Shown here piece after piece: positions 42,234-49,871 of a stretch of 64,000 bases of DNA. A model generated the notes under the pieces. That model was not told the DNA's origin. It did not search any database and saw nothing but the letters and a program-made list of their open reading frames with translations. The stretch is from Acidobacteriota bacterium (lineage in GTDB: Bacteria; Acidobacteriota; Vicinamibacteria; Vicinamibacterales; UBA8438). The stretch spans positions 1-64,000 of the forward strand of contig VXRJ01000028.1 of assembly GCA_009838525.1 (NCBI GenBank), given 5' to 3'. A program made the translations under genes and the position numbers. Every line of letters begins with the position of its first letter. Position 1 is the first letter of the stretch.

Positions 42234-43261
42234 TTTGATCCCCCGTCCGTCCAGGCGCCCGCTTCGCGATAGTAGCGGATGGCGCCGTCATGGAACGGGA
42301 TGGGGGAGCCGACGGTGGCGCTGTCGAGGGTCAGGACCGCCGCCATCGGATGGACCGCGGCCAGCTCGGTGTGGTGGGCGAACAGCACGCGCGTCAGGTC
42401 GTAGGCGAGTTGCTCGTCCATGTCGGCATGCACGACCAGCACGTTCGAGACCGCCACGACGGTTACCGTCTCTTCCATGCCGGGGTAAGTGGAGGGCGGG
42501 ATGGGGGAGTTGTGATAGACGAGCGAGCCGAACTCCGCCTGAAGCGTGTCCAGCGTGTCGCCGTTCGGCACGACCTTGATGGTCCGCCCCGGCGTCGACG
42601 CGAGGTCGAGAATGGCGCCGGTTGGCAGGCCTCCGCTGAAGAAGAAGGCGTCGATCTTGTCGTCCTTGATGGCGTCGACCGACGCTGCCGCGCTCAGGCT
42701 CTGCCGGGTGATGTCGGCATTCGGATCGACGCCCGAGGCTTCGAGAATCCGGAACGCGCTGATCTCCGTGCCGCTCCCGGGCGCGCCGGTCGAGACGATG
42801 CGCCCCTTCAGATCGGCGACCGTCTCGACACCCGTGCTCGTGACCGAGATGAGGTGGTTGTAGTTGTCGTAGAGCACGGCGAGGGCGCGCATCGGCACCG
42901 CGCCGAAGTCGGCGAAGGGACCGCGCTGGTTGGCCGCGTCATCCAGCGAGTCGGCCAGCGCGAAGGCGATGTCGGCCGACCGGTTCCCGATGAACTTCAG
43001 GTTGTCGACGGTTCCCGCCGTCACCTCGGCGGTGGCTTCGACGCCGTCGACGTTGTCGCTGATCACCTTGGCGATGCCGCCGCCGTAGGGGTAGTAGACG
43101 CCCCCGGTCCCGCCCGTAGCGATGGACAGCCGCACAGTGAGTCCCGTGCCGCCGCCCGGCCCGCCGCATGCCACGGCGGCTGCCAGCGCAATCGCCACCG
43201 CCGCCACCAGGGCCACGCGCCGCCTCGGCTCAAAAGACCGTCCAGAGTGTCGTGCCGTCAT
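42230..43261 (-). CDS. TAXI-family TRAP solute-binding lipoprotein
   Basis: A 343-residue periplasmic receptor for a TRAP transporter. The signal peptide ends in lipobox AVAC with Cys32. The TAXI-family core is clear: IATGGTGGVYYPYGGGIAKVISD, then VDNLKFIGNRSADIAFALADS and GAPGSGTEISAFRILEASG. It binds the solute and delivers it to the downstream fused permease. The start is the ATG at 43261, with an AGGGGG stretch 7 bases or so upstream as a weak ribosome binding site. The TGA stop overlaps the permease start. The ligand cannot be predicted; TAXI systems often take glutamate or other organic acids. Confidence 0.92.
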   Translation of the reverse strand: MTARHSGRSFEPRRRVALVAAVAIALAAAVACGGPGGGTGLTVRLSIATGGTGGVYYPYGGGIAKVISDNVDGVEATAEVTAGTVDNLKFIGNRSADIAFALADSLDDAANQRGPFADFGAVPMRALAVLYDNYNHLISVTSTGVETVADLKGRIVSTGAPGSGTEISAFRILEASGVDPNADITRQSLSAAASVDAIKDDKIDAFFFSGGLPTGAILDLASTPGRTIKVVPNGDTLDTLQAEFGSLVYHNSPIPPSTYPGMEETVTVVAVSNVLVVHADMDEQLAYDLTRVLFAHHTELAAVHPMAAVLTLDSATVGSPIPFHDGAIRYYREAGAWTDGGSN

Positions 43262-43339
43262 TCCGCGCCCCCTGTCGGATGCCTCTCGTCGTGCCGTGCA
43301 TTATGCCCGATCGCGTGTCCGTCAGGGCGCGCCTGCGGC

Positions 43340-43345
43340 TATGCT
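43340..43345 (+). promoter_or_regulatory. -10 hexamer of the gamma-glutamyltransferase gene in leaderless position
   Basis: TATGCT lies 6 bp before the ATG at 43352, with no Shine-Dalgarno between. Confidence 0.5.
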
Positions 43346-43351
43346 GAATGC

Positions 43352-45073
43352 ATGACTTCGAGCCGGGGACAGAACCGCTCGCTGGAACCTGTGCGCCGGG
43401 CCGTAGCGGCGGCCGTCGTCGCGGTCCTGGCGGTGGCGCACGTCGCGGGGCAGTCGGCGCCGGTGCGGAGCCGGGCCGGGATGGTCGTGGCGTCCGATCG
43501 GATCGCGGCGGAGGTGGGGCGCGACGTTCTGCGCGATGGCGGATCAGCGGCAGACGCGACGGTGGCGACGGCGTTCGCCCTGGCCGTTACCTTCCCGAGC
43601 GCGGGCAACATCGGTGGCGGCGGATTCCTCATCTACCGGGGCGCGGACGGCGAAGCGGTGGCCTACGACTTCCGCGAGACCGCGCCGGCCGCCGCGTCGG
43701 CCGAGATGTTTCTCGCGGGCGGCGAATACGACGCGGCGCGCCATCACGACAGTCACGTCGCAGTCGGCGTCCCCGGCTCGGTGGCGGGGCTGCATCGCGT
43801 CTGGGTCGATCACGGGCGGTTGCCGTGGCGCCGCCTGGTCGAGCCGGCCGTCGCGCTGGCCGGTGACGGGTTCGAGCTGACCGTGGATCGGGCGGCGGCG
43901 TTTGCGGGCGTGCTGCCGCGGATGGCTCGCTATCCGGCGTCGGTCGCGGCCTTTTCGAAGGACGGAACGCCATACTCGGCGGGGGAGCGGTTCCGCCAGC
44001 CGGAGCTCGCGGCCACCCTGGAGCGGATTGCCGAGGGCGGGCCCGACGGCTTCTACCGGGGCCGGACGGCTGAGTTGATCGCGCGGGAGATGGCGGCGAA
44101 CGGCGGACTCATCACCGAGGCGGATCTGGCGGCGTACGAAGCCCACGCGCGCGAGCCGATCCGCGGGACCTACCGCGGCCACGAGGTGATTTCGATGCCC
44201 CCGCCCAGCTCCGGCGGGGTGACGCTGGTGCAGATGCTGAACGTCCTCGAGGGGTACGACCTGGCGGAGGCGGGACATGGTTCCGCCCTGAACGTGCACC
44301 GGATGATCGAGGCGATGCGCCGCGGCTTCGCCGATCGTGCGCGGCACCTGGGCGATCCCGATTTCAACCCGCGGATGCCGGTGGCCGAACTGACGTCCAA
44401 GGCGTACGCGGGCCGGCAGCGCGCGACGATCGATCCGGCGCGGGCGTCCGCGTCGGGGCCGGAGCGTTTCGAGTGGCCGCCGGTCGGCGACGAGACGACG
44501 CACGTCTCGGTCGTCGACGCCGACCGGAACGCGGTGTCGCTCACGACCACGCTGGAGCAGAGCTACGGCTCGAAGATCGTCGTGCCGGGGGGCGGGTTCC
44601 TGCTGAACAACGAGATGGGCGACTTCAACGCGGGACCCGGTTTGACGACGGAGAACGGACTGATCGGCACCGAACCGAACCTTGCCGCGCCGGGCAAGCG
44701 GATGCTGTCGAGCATGACGCCGACCATCGTGACGCGCGACGGGCGGCTGGCGCTGGTGACCGGCAGCCCGGGGGGGCGGACGATCATCAACACGGTGCTG
44801 CACACGATCGTGAACGTGATCGACTTCGGCATGAACGTTCAGGAGGCGATCGACGCCCCGCGTTTTCACCATCAGTGGTTGCCCGACGTGGTGCGCTACG
44901 AGCGGCGGGGACTGTCGCCGGACACCCTGGCCCTGCTGGAGACGCGCGGTCACCGGCTGCAGGCGATACGCGCGCAGGGCGCGGCGCATGCCATCGCCTT
45001 CGATCCCGATTCGGACCTGCTGGAGGGCGCGCCGGATCGACGGCGCCCGGATGCCGCCGCCGCGGGCTATTAG
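43352..45073 (+). CDS. ggt: Exported gamma-glutamyltransferase
   Basis: A 573-residue Ntn-hydrolase precursor with a signal peptide (about 1-33). The proenzyme splits itself before the nucleophile Thr382 in ETTHVSVVD to give large and small subunits. Other hallmarks are NIGGGGFLIYR in the large subunit, and NNEMGDFN, PGKRMLSSMTPT and TGSPGGRTI in the small one. It hydrolyses or transfers the gamma-glutamyl group of glutathione and related peptides in the periplasm. The start ATG at 43352 follows TATGCT by 6 bp. The stop overlaps the stop of the converging lytic transglycosylase gene (45070-45073). Confidence 0.95.
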   Translation: MTSSRGQNRSLEPVRRAVAAAVVAVLAVAHVAGQSAPVRSRAGMVVASDRIAAEVGRDVLRDGGSAADATVATAFALAVTFPSAGNIGGGGFLIYRGADGEAVAYDFRETAPAAASAEMFLAGGEYDAARHHDSHVAVGVPGSVAGLHRVWVDHGRLPWRRLVEPAVALAGDGFELTVDRAAAFAGVLPRMARYPASVAAFSKDGTPYSAGERFRQPELAATLERIAEGGPDGFYRGRTAELIAREMAANGGLITEADLAAYEAHAREPIRGTYRGHEVISMPPPSSGGVTLVQMLNVLEGYDLAEAGHGSALNVHRMIEAMRRGFADRARHLGDPDFNPRMPVAELTSKAYAGRQRATIDPARASASGPERFEWPPVGDETTHVSVVDADRNAVSLTTTLEQSYGSKIVVPGGGFLLNNEMGDFNAGPGLTTENGLIGTEPNLAAPGKRMLSSMTPTIVTRDGRLALVTGSPGGRTIINTVLHTIVNVIDFGMNVQEAIDAPRFHHQWLPDVVRYERRGLSPDTLALLETRGHRLQAIRAQGAAHAIAFDPDSDLLEGAPDRRRPDAAAAGY

Positions 45074-47316
45074 CGCCCGCCGTAAATCCGCTGGTAGTTC
45101 GCGTAGTTCGCGACCACTTCCTTCACGAAGTTCCGCGTTTCCGTGTACGGGATGCCGTCGATGAAGAAGTCGCGGCGCAGCTGGCGGGCGGCGTTCCACC
45201 AGTCGCCGGCGTGGTCCTCACCGGCGTTGTAGGAGACCATTACGGGCAGGTGCTCGCCGTCGAATAGCGCCAGCAGGTCGGCGTTGAGGCGGGCGGCGAT
45301 CGCGACGTTGACGCGGGGATCGGCGAGGATCGCCTCGTCCACGCCCGCGGGGGTGACGACCTCGGCGACCCCCGCCCGCTCCGCCAGCGCCTCGGCCGTG
45401 TACGGCATCACCTGCAGCAGACCGACCGCCCCGACCGCCGAGCGCGCGTCCGGATCGAACCGCGACTCCCGGCGCATGAGCGAAACCAGCAGGACCGGAT
45501 CGGAGCCGTGAGCGTCGGCCGCGCCGACGACGGTCGGCCAGAACGGCCGCGGGTAGGCGATTGTCCAGAAGTCGTCTGGCAGGCCGGTCGCGGCCTGCGA
45601 GAAGAACCCGCCGAACGAAGCGAACAGCACGCGCGCGGCGCTCGCATGGTCGCGGGCTGCCGACGAGGCGCGGGCGGCCAGGAGGGCGAGGCCCCGGTCG
45701 CCGCCGTGACGGCCCAGCAGCCGCCGGAGGTACCACGCCGCATCGCCCGTCAGGCCGGCGCGGGCCAGCGTCATCGCGGCGCGGTACTCGGCCCGGGCGC
45801 GCGCGCCGCGGCCGACGGAGAGGCGCGGGAAGGCGATCCGCTCGAGTTGCACGGCCGCTTCGTCTGCTGCGCCGCCGGCATCGAGTTCGGCCAGGCGTTC
45901 GCGCGCCGTCAGCCCGTAGTAGTGGTAGGGGTAGCGAGCCGCCAGCGGCCGGAAACGGCGGATGGCGGCGTCGGTCTCGCCGTTCTGTTCGTGGGCCACG
46001 CCGAGCCAGTACTGCGCCGCCAGGGCCAGGTTGCCGCCGGGGCCGCGGTCGATCAGCGCGTGCAGATTCGTGAAGGCGCGCTCGTAGTCGCCGTCGCGGA
46101 CGGCGGCGACGCCGGCGCGCCAGAGCATGGCCCGCGCGTCGTCGGGTGTCGGCGCCGCCTCGAACAGGCCAGGGTAGAGGGCGAGGCCACCCGGGACATC
46201 GCCCCGCCCGACAAGAACCGCGGCCAGGAGGACTGCCGCGTCGCCGCGTTGCTGCGCGTTGGCTCCGGCGACCCGGCCCTCCCAGAGATCGAGCCCGAGA
46301 GGTCGGGCCCGGTCGAGATCGCGCATGCGGATCGCGAGGCGGAAATCGATCAGGCGAATGCCGGGTGTCCGCGCGCTGGAAGGGAATCGCCTGTAGAACG
46401 CGGCGCACGCATCGACCGCGGCCTGGTTGTCGCGCTGGGCGTAGAGGGTCGCGATGCGCTCCGACGCGACCCGCTCCTGGGTCGGCTCGGCGGGGTACGC
46501 GGCGGCCCAGGCGTCGAGCGCGGCGAGCGCCGGCGGAAAACGCGACGCGTTCCGCAGGCGCTGAACGATGAGGGCGTACTCGTTCTCGGCGAATGGCGGC
46601 AGCACCGCGCCGCGGGAGCGCGCCAGGCGGGCGGCTTCCCGGGATGCGGTCTCGTACGCGTTCCCCGTCCGAAAGCGGAGCTGCGCCAGCCGCAGCGTCT
46701 CGAGCGCCGCGGCCGTGTCGCCCGCTGCCTCCTGCGCGGCGGCGAGACCGAGACGGGCGGCATCGGTGTCGGCATTCCGGCCTCCGCCCGCCAGCACCCG
46801 CCGGTAGAGCGCCGCCGCCAGGTTGGGAGCGCCCGCGTCGAGATGGGCCTCGGCGACGCGCAACACCAGGTCGCGGTGGCGAACCGCGTCGCCGGCGACC
46901 AGCGTGTCGAGGTACGGCGCCGCCTCGTCCGGCAACCCGCGGTCGGCGAGGCTCGTGACGATCGCGCGCCGGGCGAACGTCCGCATGTAGACGGCGCCGT
47001 CGATCACCGTCCGCCATGCGGCTTCCGCGTCGGCACGACGGCCCGCCTGGGTCAGAAGGGTTGCCCGGAGAACCGTTGCTTCAAGCGGTGCTTCGTCGTC
47101 GCCGAGCGCCCGGTCGAGAATCGCCAGCGCCGCTTCCGGATCGCTGGCGCGCATCGCGGCGACGGCGGCCGGCCAGTCCGGAGGGGGAAGCTGAATCGCC
47201 GCGTTCGGGTCGGCCTCCTGCCCGAGCAGGAGAGCCCGTTCGGCCTGGGCGGCGAGGAGAAGGAGCGTGGCGGCGAGGACGTGCGCGGCGGGGCAACGTA
47301 ACAGGTACGCAACCAT
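45070..47316 (-). CDS. Soluble lytic murein transglycosylase (TPR-rich, SLT domain)
   Basis: A 748-residue exported enzyme (signal peptide about 1-26). The long middle region (about 50-560) is a helical TPR-like superhelix (for example ALAILDRALGDDEAPLEATVLRATLL). The C-terminal SLT domain holds catalytic Glu617 (LMRRESRFDP), then AVGLLQVMP and the YNAG block. It cleaves the glycan strands of peptidoglycan to form anhydro-MurNAc ends. The plan matches Slt70-type enzymes. The ATG at 47316 has only a CAGCAT sequence 7 bp before it. A perfect 15-bp inverted repeat lies in its divergent region with the 47431 gene. It shares its 4-bp 3' end with ggt. Confidence 0.93.
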   Translation of the reverse strand: MVAYLLRCPAAHVLAATLLLLAAQAERALLLGQEADPNAAIQLPPPDWPAAVAAMRASDPEAALAILDRALGDDEAPLEATVLRATLLTQAGRRADAEAAWRTVIDGAVYMRTFARRAIVTSLADRGLPDEAAPYLDTLVAGDAVRHRDLVLRVAEAHLDAGAPNLAAALYRRVLAGGGRNADTDAARLGLAAAQEAAGDTAAALETLRLAQLRFRTGNAYETASREAARLARSRGAVLPPFAENEYALIVQRLRNASRFPPALAALDAWAAAYPAEPTQERVASERIATLYAQRDNQAAVDACAAFYRRFPSSARTPGIRLIDFRLAIRMRDLDRARPLGLDLWEGRVAGANAQQRGDAAVLLAAVLVGRGDVPGGLALYPGLFEAAPTPDDARAMLWRAGVAAVRDGDYERAFTNLHALIDRGPGGNLALAAQYWLGVAHEQNGETDAAIRRFRPLAARYPYHYYGLTARERLAELDAGGAADEAAVQLERIAFPRLSVGRGARARAEYRAAMTLARAGLTGDAAWYLRRLLGRHGGDRGLALLAARASSAARDHASAARVLFASFGGFFSQAATGLPDDFWTIAYPRPFWPTVVGAADAHGSDPVLLVSLMRRESRFDPDARSAVGAVGLLQVMPYTAEALAERAGVAEVVTPAGVDEAILADPRVNVAIAARLNADLLALFDGEHLPVMVSYNAGEDHAGDWWNAARQLRRDFFIDGIPYTETRNFVKEVVANYANYQRIYGGR

Positions 47317-47362
47317 GGTCCGGATGCTGAGAGCCTACACGAAGCACGGAACGTCGCGAGCG

Positions 47363-47413
47363 GGCCGTCGTGAAACCCTGCATAGCACCGAGGGCGGCGG
47401 TTTCACGACGGCC
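47363..47413. repeat. Perfect 15-bp inverted repeat between divergent genes
   Basis: The arms GGCCGTCGTGAAACC (47363-47377) and GGTTTCACGACGGCC (47399-47413) are exact complements around a 21-bp spacer. The right arm ends 3 bp before the TAGTAT hexamer (47417-47422) of the 47431 gene and covers its -35 zone. The left arm is 46 bp upstream of the transglycosylase start. Sequences like the right arm with its following GGCCTGCTAG recur loosely near 372-397 and 61955-61977. It may be an operator for a dimeric regulator, a hairpin, or the ends of a small degraded repeat. Confidence 0.75.
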
Positions 47414-47416
47414 TGC

Positions 47417-47422
47417 TAGTAT
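47417..47422 (+). promoter_or_regulatory. -10 hexamer of the 47431 gene in leaderless position
   Basis: TAGTAT lies 8 bp before the GTG at 47431, directly after the 15-bp inverted repeat, with no Shine-Dalgarno. Confidence 0.5.
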
Positions 47423-47430
47423 CCCGCCCC

Positions 47431-47694
47431 GTGGCGTACCACTACCGGCCGATGGTGCTGGAGGCGCTCGCGACGCACGGTGTCCGGCCGACGCTGGAAA
47501 CCCGTCCCGCCCTCGTGCACGAGTTCGTGAGCGACCTGTACCGCTTCGAGTTGCGGCGCCTGCGGGCCCGCCAGGTGCGGGGTGAGATTCCGAAGGAAGA
47601 CTACTCGCGCCACGTCATCGCGCTCCGCAAGCGGTACCTGCTGGTGTCGCTGCCGCTACCGCACTGGACGACGGACGAGCCGGTGGAGCAGTGA
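47431..47694 (+). CDS. Small conserved-looking cytoplasmic protein of unknown function
   Basis: An 87-residue basic, helical protein (MVLEALATHGVRPTLETRPALVHEFVSDLYRFELRRLRARQ, then KEDYSRHVIALRKRYLLVSLPL). No cysteines, signal peptide or membrane helix are seen. The regular Arg/Leu pattern suggests helix packing or nucleic-acid contact, but I do not recognise the family. The GTG start is supported by a TAGTAT hexamer 8 bp upstream. It converges with the 47696 gene with a 1-bp gap. The pair is not arranged like a toxin-antitoxin operon. Confidence 0.6.
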   Translation: MAYHYRPMVLEALATHGVRPTLETRPALVHEFVSDLYRFELRRLRARQVRGEIPKEDYSRHVIALRKRYLLVSLPLPHWTTDEPVEQ

Positions 47695-47695
47695 G

Positions 47696-48091
47696 CTACG
47701 GCCGGCGCCAGTTCCCGAGGAGGTTGCCCATCGTGATCGCGCGCGGACGCCATTCCTTCGGCGTCATCACCTCGAACATCTCGGTGTGAGTCGGGGAGCC
47801 GTACGCGGCGGGCGCGGTGTCGAGGACGATGAAGTTCTGAAAGAACTCGATATCCGGCGCGCGCCCATAGACGTTGACGCGGTAGCTGAGCCGGAGCGGC
47901 GCGCGGGTCTCGTCCAGCTCGGGCAGCGCCGCCATCCGGTCCTTGATCCGGCTGACCGACACGGGTAGTTCCAGCACCTCCAGCGCCGTGGACGAGCCGG
48001 CCGCAGCTGCATCCTGCGCCACGGCCGTGGCTGGCGCGACCAGCCCGACCGCGAGGGCGCCGATCGAGACGATAGACCAGATGAACCGCAT
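47696..48091 (-). CDS. Small exported protein of unknown function
   Basis: A 131-residue protein with a signal peptide (about 1-25, cleavage near AVA-QD). The mature part (about 40-131) looks like a compact beta-rich domain (LELPVSVSRIKDRMAALP, then LRLSYRVNVYGRAPDIEFFQNFIVLD). I cannot name a family. The ATG at 48091 has no close TANNNT or GGAGG motif. It lies between the 1-bp convergent end with the 47431 gene and the divergent PAS-GAF gene. Periplasmic location is inferred from the signal peptide. Confidence 0.6.
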   Translation of the reverse strand: MRFIWSIVSIGALAVGLVAPATAVAQDAAAAGSSTALEVLELPVSVSRIKDRMAALPELDETRAPLRLSYRVNVYGRAPDIEFFQNFIVLDTAPAAYGSPTHTEMFEVMTPKEWRPRAITMGNLLGNWRRP

Positions 48092-48157
48092 TGGATGCTG
48101 GCCCGCTTGAAGCCCTGTACACGCTACGGGGCCGGCGCCGACCTGTCAAGGTGCCGG

Positions 48158-48163
48158 TAAGAT
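48158..48163 (+). promoter_or_regulatory. -10 hexamer of the PAS-GAF gene in leaderless position
   Basis: TAAGAT lies 6 bp before the GTG at 48170, with no Shine-Dalgarno between. Confidence 0.5.
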
Positions 48164-48169
48164 GACGGC

Positions 48170-49252
48170 GTGGTTCTGGTCGGTCTCCTGGGCGGCGTCA
48201 TCGTACTTCTCGTTGCGCTGCTGGGGCTGTTCGCCTGGCGCCTGCACGGGGCGCGCGACGGCGAGGCGGTGGCGCGCGGGCGGATGGCGGCGCTTCTCGC
48301 CAACGATGCCTCCGGCCTCGCGGTGTGGGACGCCGGCGGGCGCCTCGTTGCCTGCAACGAGCGCTTCCGTGAGTTCTATCCGTCGGTGACGCTGAAGCGC
48401 GGACTCGAGTACGAGGATCTGGTCCGCTACACGGCGACCCGGGCCGTCCTCCTCATCCCGGAGCAGGAGATAGGCGCCTGGATCGAGGCGCACCTGGGCC
48501 ACCTGACCCAGGCGACAACGGAAGAACATCGCACGCCGGATGCCCGCTGGATCGAGATCCGGACCCGCCCCACGGATCAGGGCGAAACGCTTCTCATCTA
48601 TACCGACGTGACGGCGGCGCACGAGGCGGCCGCGGCGGCGGCAGACGTGATTGCCGGGGGGGAGGAGGCGCCGGCCGACGGGATCGCGAGTGCGGCGACC
48701 GCGCACGCCGCCGACCTCCGCATGCTCCGGGACGCGGTGACGATCGGCCGTGAGGCGGTGTCGTTCCACGCCGCAGCGCGCGACCTGTTGCGGGTCGTCG
48801 CCGAATGGGGCGGCTGGGACGCCGGCACCGCGTATCTGGCCGCCGCCGAGGGAGACGAGCCGTTGATCTCGACCGGTGTATGGCATGTCGGTGAAAGGCG
48901 GTCGCTCTCGGTCACGGCGCGCGGCGCGATCGACGCGTGCTGCGGCGACATGGACGACCACGTGCTGCACCGCGCCGCCGCATCCGCGGAACCGACCTGG
49001 GTTGCGGCCATCGCCGTCGATCCGCGGTTCTCCGACGCGCGCCGCCTCGCGTTGCGGGATCTCCGTTCGCTCTGCGCCATCCCGGTGAGCGTGGCGGGGC
49101 AGGTCGTGGCGGTTGTGGAGCTGTTCTCCCGCGACGGCGTGCCGCCGGATGTGATGCGGCAGCGGCTGCTTGCTGAAGCGGCGGATCAGTTGGCGCGGGT
49201 CTTCGAACGCGAACGCGCCGCGCTCGTCGCCGGCGCCGACGCACGCACCTGA
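48170..49252 (+). CDS. Membrane-anchored PAS-GAF sensory protein lacking an output domain
   Basis: A 360-residue protein. A single N-terminal helix (about 3-25: VLVGLLGGVIVLLVALLGLFAW) is followed by a PAS domain (about 40-150: LLANDASGLAVWDAGGRLVACNERFREFYP, ending TLLIYTDVTAAHEAA), an Ala/Glu-rich linker and a GAF domain (about 190-345: FHAAARDLLRVVAEWGGWDAGTAYL, with SLCAIPVSVAGQVVAVVELFS). No histidine kinase, cyclase or phosphodiesterase domain follows, so signal output must be by partner contact. The GTG start is 6 bp after TAAGAT. Its final 67 bp overlap the 3' end of the opposite uridine-kinase-like gene, an unusually long overlap. A cytoplasmic face for the sensory domains is inferred. 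Confidence 0.75.
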   Translation: MVLVGLLGGVIVLLVALLGLFAWRLHGARDGEAVARGRMAALLANDASGLAVWDAGGRLVACNERFREFYPSVTLKRGLEYEDLVRYTATRAVLLIPEQEIGAWIEAHLGHLTQATTEEHRTPDARWIEIRTRPTDQGETLLIYTDVTAAHEAAAAAADVIAGGEEAPADGIASAATAHAADLRMLRDAVTIGREAVSFHAAARDLLRVVAEWGGWDAGTAYLAAAEGDEPLISTGVWHVGERRSLSVTARGAIDACCGDMDDHVLHRAAASAEPTWVAAIAVDPRFSDARRLALRDLRSLCAIPVSVAGQVVAVVELFSRDGVPPDVMRQRLLAEAADQLARVFERERAALVAGADART

Positions 49253-49845
49253 TCGATCGCCGCGGCGACGCAGGCCTCGAGGGGGGCCGCGCCGTCCACC
49301 GTCATGTGAGCGAAGCGCGCGCTCGGCGCAATCCACCGCAGGTAGCCCGGCCAGACGGTGGCGCGCCACTGTCGGTGAACGGACGCCTCGTCGCGGCCCC
49401 GCTCGCGCCTGTCGCGGGCGATGCGGCGGGCAAGCGCCGTCGCCTGGTCTATCTCGATATAGACGCGGGTGTCGGCCATCCCGCGGATCGCCGGCCAGTG
49501 CAGGACCAGCAGGCCCTCGAGCAGGAGGAACGGCAGCGGCCGCAGGCTGATGGTTGCTTCGGTGCGGCGGTGGGTTCTGAAGTCGTAGACGGGACGTTCG
49601 GCGGGACGGCCGGCGCGCAGCAGGTCGAGCTGCCGGCGCAGCAGCGTCACGTCAATCGAATCCGGCGAGTCGTAGTTGGCCGCGGCGCGCTTCGCCAGGT
49701 CGTATTCCGGATGGTCCCGGTAGTAGGCGTCCATCGGAATGACCGCGGCGGGTCCCACCTCGAGGGCGTCGGCCAGATGGTGCGCCAGCGTCGTCTTGCC
49801 GGCGCCGGACGCCCCCGCGATCGCTATGAGGTGCGGCCGTCTCAT
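49186..49845 (-). CDS. Uridine-kinase-like P-loop phosphotransferase
   Basis: A 219-residue P-loop kinase. The nucleotide-binding GASGAGKTT is at 11-19, and the following MDAYYRD, AANYDSPDSID and PVYDFRTHRRTEAT motifs match the uridine kinase/phosphoribulokinase family. The LLLEGLLVLHWPAIRGMADTRVYIEID block is also typical, with an Arg-rich RRIARDRRERGRDE lid. A uridine/cytidine kinase is likely, though the substrate could differ. The start at 49845 lies 9 bp after TATACT. It is divergent from the HemQ-like gene over 26 bp, and its 3' 67 bp overlap the PAS-GAF gene. Cytoplasmic. Confidence 0.85.
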   Translation of the reverse strand: MRRPHLIAIAGASGAGKTTLAHHLADALEVGPAAVIPMDAYYRDHPEYDLAKRAAANYDSPDSIDVTLLRRQLDLLRAGRPAERPVYDFRTHRRTEATISLRPLPFLLLEGLLVLHWPAIRGMADTRVYIEIDQATALARRIARDRRERGRDEASVHRQWRATVWPGYLRWIAPSARFAHMTVDGAAPLEACVAAAIDQVRASAPATSAARSRSKTRAN

Positions 49846-49854
49846 CGGAGCGTC

Positions 49855-49864
49855 AGTATAGGAT
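49855..49864. promoter_or_regulatory. Overlapping divergent -10 hexamers between the uridine-kinase-like and HemQ-like genes
   Basis: Minus-strand TATACT (49855-49860) is 9 bp before the ATG at 49845. Plus-strand TAGGAT (49859-49864) is 7 bp before the GTG at 49872. They share 2 bp in a 26-bp intergenic region with no Shine-Dalgarno on either side. Confidence 0.5.
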
Positions 49865-49871
49865 CGTCGCC

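Noticed and set aside
47431-48091. Toxin-antitoxin pair
   Set aside because: The two small genes are convergent, one is exported, and neither matches a toxin or antitoxin family I know.
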